Positions 60,618 through 64,000 of a stretch of DNA of 64,000 nt are shown piece by piece. The notes below the pieces were generated by a model. That model was not told the DNA's origin. It saw only the letters and a program-made list of their open reading frames with translations, and did no database searches. The position numbers were made by a program, and so were the translations under genes. The stretch covers positions 4,634,001 through 4,698,000 of the forward strand of contig NZ_JAVIWJ010000001.1 in NCBI RefSeq assembly GCF_034314105.1, given 5' to 3'. This DNA is from Pseudomonas sp. AB6. Lineage in GTDB: Bacteria > Pseudomonadota > Gammaproteobacteria > Pseudomonadales > Pseudomonadaceae. Every line of letters starts with the position of its first letter. The stretch's first letter is position 1.

Positions 60618-61901
60618 ATGCCGCTACGCGAAGAATGTCTGTGGGAAAAATTGACACCGCAACGGCCTGAGGCTGAGGCGCTTAATGGAGAGGTAACGGT
60701 TGATGTGTGCGTGATTGGCGCAGGCATTACCGGCTTGTCAGCGGCGATCCACCTGCTGGAACACAGCAAGACCGTCGCCGTGCTGGAAGCCCAACGCGTC
60801 GGTCAAGGTGGATCCGGGCGCAACGTCGGGCTGGTCAACGCCGGGTTGTGGATCCCGCCCGACGACATCGAAGCGGGCTTCGGCAAAGAAGTCGGTAGCC
60901 AACTGAATCAAATGCTCGGTGCCGCGCCTTCATTGGTATTTAGCCTGATCGATAAGTACGGTATCGATTGCCAACTGCGTCGCGAAGGCACGTTGCACAT
61001 GGCGCACAACGCCCGTGGCGGCGCTGATCTGCGCAGCCGCGAAGAACAATGGAAGCGCCGAGGCGCGCCAGTGGAGTTGCTGACCGGCAAGGCGTGTCAA
61101 GAAGCCACCGGCACCCAGAAAATATCCTCTGCGTTGCTGGACCGTCGTGCGGGTACTTTCAATCCCATGGCTTACACCAGTGGCCTTGCCCAAGCAGTTG
61201 TTGGTCTCGGTGGTCGGGTTTTTGATCACTCGCCGGTGACACGTCTCGAACGTCAAGGCGATCGTTGGTGCGTAATCACTGAGCACGGTGCCGTACTTGC
61301 GGAGAAAGTCGTTATCGCGTCAAACGCCTACACCCTAGGTGAATGGACCGAACTGCGGCGTAATTTCTTCCCCGGTTATTACTATCAAGTCGCTTCGGCG
61401 CCGCTGACGGAAGACGCTGCGCGGCAGATTCTGCCTGGCGGCCAAGGTTCATGGGACACGCGCCAAGTGCTCAGTAGTATCCGTCGCGATGCCGATGGGC
61501 GTCTGCTGCTTGGCAGTTTGGGCAACGGCAATCAAAAACCTGCCTGGTTCCTCAAGGCGTGGGCCGACCGGGTTCAACAGCACTATTTTCCTTATTTGAA
61601 GCCGGTTGAGTGGGAGTGCACTTGGACGGGCACCATTGCCTTTACGCCAGATCACTTATTGCGTTTATTTGAACCTGCACCGGGCCTGGTTGCGGTCACG
61701 GGTTATAACGGTCGCGGCAACACGACTGGAACAGTCGTAGGCAAGGCCTTCGCGGATTACCTATGCCACGGCGATCCCAAAGCGCTACCTGTGCCTTTCG
61801 CTTCGATGAAACCTTTGGCTGGCGTTGGACTTCGCAGTGCGTTATATGAAGCAGGCTTTTCGCTGTATCACGCGGGCCAGTGCTTGCGCATAGTGATTTA
61901 A
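60618..61901 (+). CDS. amaA: L-pipecolate oxidase (FAD-dependent)
   Basis: AmaA oxidises L-pipecolate to piperideine-6-carboxylate and feeds AmaB. The 427-residue protein is a DAO-type flavoenzyme: the FAD-binding VDVCVIGAGITGLSAAIHLLE at about residue 27, an EAQRVGQGGSGRNVGLVNAG motif, and a C-terminal GVTG-like VAVTGYNGRGNTTGTVVGKA. The ATG at 60618 has CCGGGG nearby; longer in-frame starts would read into amaB and through the palindrome. The amaB-amaA order is as in P. putida. It is followed by a 377-base regulatory region. Confidence 0.92.
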   Translation: MPLREECLWEKLTPQRPEAEALNGEVTVDVCVIGAGITGLSAAIHLLEHSKTVAVLEAQRVGQGGSGRNVGLVNAGLWIPPDDIEAGFGKEVGSQLNQMLGAAPSLVFSLIDKYGIDCQLRREGTLHMAHNARGGADLRSREEQWKRRGAPVELLTGKACQEATGTQKISSALLDRRAGTFNPMAYTSGLAQAVVGLGGRVFDHSPVTRLERQGDRWCVITEHGAVLAEKVVIASNAYTLGEWTELRRNFFPGYYYQVASAPLTEDAARQILPGGQGSWDTRQVLSSIRRDADGRLLLGSLGNGNQKPAWFLKAWADRVQQHYFPYLKPVEWECTWTGTIAFTPDHLLRLFEPAPGLVAVTGYNGRGNTTGTVVGKAFADYLCHGDPKALPVPFASMKPLAGVGLRSALYEAGFSLYHAGQCLRIVI

Positions 61902-62021
61902 TGCAATCTTTTTGTTCTTCATCAAGCGCTTTTATCGCGCACCCATTACCCTGTGATGGTGCGTCCTGTAGCGGTCGCGCACCTTAGGTGTGCAGTTCGG
62001 TGACGCATACTGTTACAGTCC

Positions 62022-62119
62022 GGTTGCACGCAGTCATGGAGGTGGGTTGCAATTATTATTGGTGCAGGTTGCTCTATTTTTTGAGAAGGTTGCACCTGCT
62101 GCGTTTTAGACGGTTGCAC
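62022..62119 (+). promoter_or_regulatory. Array of five GGTTGC direct repeats, about two helical turns apart
   Basis: GGTTGC begins at 62022, 62045, 62067, 62088 and 62112, so spacings are 23, 22, 21 and 24 bases. Copies 1, 4 and 5 read GGTTGCAC; copy 2 reads GGTTGCAA; copy 3 reads GGTTGCTC. The array covers about -194 to -97 from the start predicted by the sigma-54 promoter, the usual enhancer range. The cognate protein is unknown to me. Confidence 0.7.
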
Positions 62120-62189
62120 GCCCCGTAAAGTGGGACTGAGAACGTCGTGATCGAACAAAATTGCGACTTTTTTAAGAATAAAAACCCTA

Positions 62190-62205
62190 TGGCACGCCAC
62201 TTGCT
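62190..62205 (+). promoter_or_regulatory. Consensus sigma-54 promoter for the branched-chain-type ABC transporter
   Basis: TGGCACGCCACTTGCT matches TGGCACGNNNNTTGCW at every fixed base. GG at 62191 and GC at 62203 are 10 bases apart. Transcription would start near 62216, about 62 bases before the ATG of the binding-protein gene. Confidence 0.9.
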
Positions 62206-62278
62206 CTGAGCTTGTAGCTGAATGAAAGCTTGTGCTGAAGTCGCTGTGCTAACTAAAAACCTCAGGAGCACCATCACC

Positions 62279-63418
62279 ATGTCACAGACGTTTTACAGGA
62301 AAGGTTTTCTAGCACTCGCAGTTGCTACTGCATTGGGTGTTTCTTCGTTTGTTCAGGCCGCGGATATCAAAATTGGCGTCGCCGGTCCGATGACAGGTGC
62401 TAACGCTTCGTTCGGTCTTCAATACATGAAGGGCGCTCAGGCCGCGGCCGATGCGATCAACGCAGCTGGCGGCGTAAATGGGGATAAAATCGTTTTGGTC
62501 CAAGGCGATGATGCCTGCGAGCCGAAACAAGCGGTCGCGGTGGCCAATAAACTGGTTGACCAGGACAAAGTTGCGGGCGTCGTGGGCCACTTCTGCTCGT
62601 CATCGACTATTCCAGCTTCTGAGGTCTACGCCGACGCTGGCGTGATCGCGATCACGCCGGGTTCCACCAACCCAACTGTGACCGAGCGTGGTTTGACCGC
62701 CATGTTCCGTATGTGCGGCCGTGATGATCAACAAGGCATTGTCGCCGGTGATTACATCGTTGACGTCCTCAAAGGCAAGAAAGTTGCCGTCATCAACGAC
62801 AAAGACACCTACGGTAAAGGCCTGGCTGACGCGACTGCGATGCAGTTGACCAAGCGTGGCGTGAAGCCGGTTCTTGAAGAAGGCTTGACCCGTGGCGAGA
62901 AAGATTTCAGCGCCCTGGTGACCAAGATCCGTTCGGTTGGTGCTGACGTGGTCTACTTTGGTGGCCTACACCCAGAAGCCGGTCCACTGGTGCGTCAACT
63001 GCGTGAGCAAGGTCTTAAAGACGTCAAGTTCATGTCGGATGATGGCATCGTGACTGACGAATTGGTCACCACCGCTGGCGGCGCACAGTTCGTCGACGGC
63101 GTGTACATGACCTTCGGCGCTGACCCACGCATGCTGCCAGACAGCAAGGCGGTTGTTGATCAGTTCCGCAAAGCCGGTTATGAGCCAGAAGGCTACACCC
63201 TATACGCTTACGCTTCGATTCAGGCACTGGCCGCTGGCTTCAATGGCGCCAAGTCGAACAAAGGCGAAGACGCTGCTAAATGGCTGAAAGCTCACCCGGT
63301 AAAAACTGTAATGGGCGAAAAAAACTGGGACGCTAAAGGCGACCTGAAAGTGTCCGATTACGTGGTCTACCAGTGGGACAAAAACGGCAAATACCACCAG
63401 CTTGAAAAGCAGAAGTAA
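62279..63418 (+). CDS. Branched-chain amino acid-type ABC transporter substrate-binding protein
   Basis: This 379-residue periplasmic binding protein has a signal peptide of about 27 residues (cut after SSFVQA) and a mature LivJ/BraC-like type I fold (ADIKIGVAGPMTGANASFG). Two cysteines (DDACEPKQ and GHFCSSS) match the BraC disulfide position. It clearly differs from P. aeruginosa BraC in my memory of that sequence, so it is a paralogue and its ligand is open; lysine-related compounds are possible given amaBA upstream. ATG 62279 has AGGAG 10 bases before. An in-frame ATG at 62222 is open but lies right at the predicted transcript start. Confidence 0.93.
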   Translation: MSQTFYRKGFLALAVATALGVSSFVQAADIKIGVAGPMTGANASFGLQYMKGAQAAADAINAAGGVNGDKIVLVQGDDACEPKQAVAVANKLVDQDKVAGVVGHFCSSSTIPASEVYADAGVIAITPGSTNPTVTERGLTAMFRMCGRDDQQGIVAGDYIVDVLKGKKVAVINDKDTYGKGLADATAMQLTKRGVKPVLEEGLTRGEKDFSALVTKIRSVGADVVYFGGLHPEAGPLVRQLREQGLKDVKFMSDDGIVTDELVTTAGGAQFVDGVYMTFGADPRMLPDSKAVVDQFRKAGYEPEGYTLYAYASIQALAAGFNGAKSNKGEDAAKWLKAHPVKTVMGEKNWDAKGDLKVSDYVVYQWDKNGKYHQLEKQK

Positions 63419-63433
63419 GTTAAACGCATAGTC

Positions 63434-63466
63434 GGGCCTGTTGCTTGTAAAAGCTCCAGGCCCTTC
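63434..63466 (+). terminator. Intercistronic stem-loop (attenuator-like) after the binding-protein gene
   Basis: GGGCCTG and CAGGCCC form a 7-bp stem with a 16-base loop, followed by TTCTTG. The T run is weak, so it may allow read-through and stabilise the upstream mRNA, giving more binding protein than permease. Confidence 0.5.
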
Positions 63467-63595
63467 TTGTAAGTGGGTACCTGCAATCCTGCAGCCCCGG
63501 ATTTCTTCTGAGCCACATGCTTGCGGCTCGAAGCGCCTCACGAGGGCGTTTCGGTGTCGTGTCAGGGTGGCCTCTCAAGTTCGAGAGAGTGCGTG

Positions 63596-64000
63596 ATGGA
63601 CGGTATTTTCCTGCAACAAATGGTCAACGGTCTGACCCTCGGGTCAGTCTACGGTTTGATCGCCATTGGCTACACGATGGTTTACGGCATCATTGGTATG
63701 ATCAATTTCGCCCATGGCGACGTATATATGATCTCGGCTTACCTGGCTGCTATCGGCCTGGCCGTCCTTTCTTTCTTCGGCGTGGAATCCTTTCCCTTCC
63801 TGATTCTGGGCACATTGGTGTTCACCATCGTGGTCACGGGCGTTTATGGATTCGTCATCGAGCGGGTCGCTTACAAACCGCTGCGCAACTCGACGCGACT
63901 TGCGCCGCTGATCAGCGCCATTGGTATATCGCTGATCCTGCAAAACTATGCGCAGATCGCTCAGGGCGCGCGGCAACAAGGCGTCCCCACCTTGCTCGAA
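63596..64000 (+). CDS. LivH-type ABC transporter permease (5' part; cut by window edge)
   Basis: The first 135 codons of a branched-chain-type permease are present. The protein starts MDGIFLQQMVNGLTLGSVYG and continues through several membrane segments (LIAIGYTMVYGIIGMINFAHGDVYM, FLILGTLVFTIVVTGVYGFVI, LISAIGISLILQNYA). MINFAHG is the family signature. The frame is open to the last base, so the gene continues outside the window. A GTG one codon earlier is an alternative start. It belongs with the binding-protein gene upstream. Confidence 0.95.
   Translation, partial: MDGIFLQQMVNGLTLGSVYGLIAIGYTMVYGIIGMINFAHGDVYMISAYLAAIGLAVLSFFGVESFPFLILGTLVFTIVVTGVYGFVIERVAYKPLRNSTRLAPLISAIGISLILQNYAQIAQGARQQGVPTLLE

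Larger units (their letters stand above)
61902..62278 (+). other. Regulatory region upstream of the ABC-transporter binding protein
   Basis: These 377 bases hold five phased GGTTGC repeats (62022-62119), a consensus sigma-54 promoter (62190-62205), a possible leader of about 60 bases and the ribosome site AGGAG (62264). I see no gene. Two weaker repeat-like sequences (GGTCGCGCAC at 61973, GGTGAC at 61999) lie further upstream. Confidence 0.75.

Noticed and set aside
62045..62066. NtrC-type site near the repeat array (TGCA...TGGTGCA)
   Set aside because: The right half GGTGCA is good, but the left half at the proper 17-base spacing does not match, and the 5-fold direct repeat explains the region better.
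1..64000. Prophage, insertion sequence, integron, CRISPR or toxin-antitoxin locus
   Set aside because: No integrase, transposase, recombinase, regularly spaced CRISPR-type repeats or toxin-like gene pair was seen; the only repeat array (62022-62119) is too short and promoter-linked.

Overview
This 64 kb window is a chromosomal segment of a Pseudomonas species, probably of the P. fluorescens/P. fragi side of the genus. The evidence is gene order and protein sequence. The run parE-parC-serB-psd-rhdA-motAB-rsgA-orn-queG-nnrED-tsaE-amiB-mutL-miaA-hfq-hflXKC-hisZ-purA-rnr-rlmB-rpsF-rpsR-rplI-dnaB is the familiar Pseudomonas core order, azurin is present, and REP-type palindromes sit between genes. 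I see no prophage, insertion sequence, integron or CRISPR array. The segment is nearly all core genome and gene-dense.

Layout. Positions 1-5040 carry the two topoisomerase IV subunits (parE is cut by the left edge) around a phytase/esterase-like secreted protein and a retropepsin-like membrane protease. Positions 5.2-9.1 kb hold a PqiC-like lipoprotein and the divergent ytjB-like/serB pair. Positions 9.1-14.5 kb form a minus-strand block: a PilZ-like protein, psd, rhdA and an HDOD protein. This block faces motAB, which has a good sigma-28 promoter. Positions 16.7-20.3 kb hold rsgA, orn, a TRIC-family channel and queG. Positions 20.3-30.4 kb are one long plus-strand run of overlapping genes (nnrED, tsaE, amiB, mutL, miaA, hfq, hflX, hflK, hflC). 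Positions 30.7-33.3 kb are hisZ-purA. A chemoreceptor with a sigma-54-type promoter and a tRNA-Leu(CAG) follow. Positions 35.8-43.0 kb carry rnr-rlmB, the S6/S18/L9 ribosomal protein operon and dnaB, and then a YgiQ radical-SAM protein.

The right third is more accessory. Positions 45.9-52.7 kb hold a three-gene cluster: transglutaminase + DUF2126 amidoligase, circularly permuted ATP-grasp + Alpha-E, and a stand-alone transglutaminase. A sigma-54 promoter sits just before it. Its domains predict synthesis or processing of a peptide-like product that, to my knowledge, has not been identified. This is the best candidate for an undescribed system here. Then come a LOG-family hydrolase, a 32-residue candidate protein, azurin, a DUF1338 protein, the NAD salvage pair pncB-nadE, and a lysine/pipecolate catabolic unit (LysR, amaB, amaA).

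The right edge starts a branched-chain-type ABC transporter (binding protein complete, LivH-type permease cut by the edge). Its upstream region has a consensus sigma-54 promoter and five direct GGTTGC repeats spaced 21-24 bp apart. This looks like an activator landing array, and I do not recognise the activator. Three well-formed sigma-54 promoters in the window each sit directly before a gene or operon.
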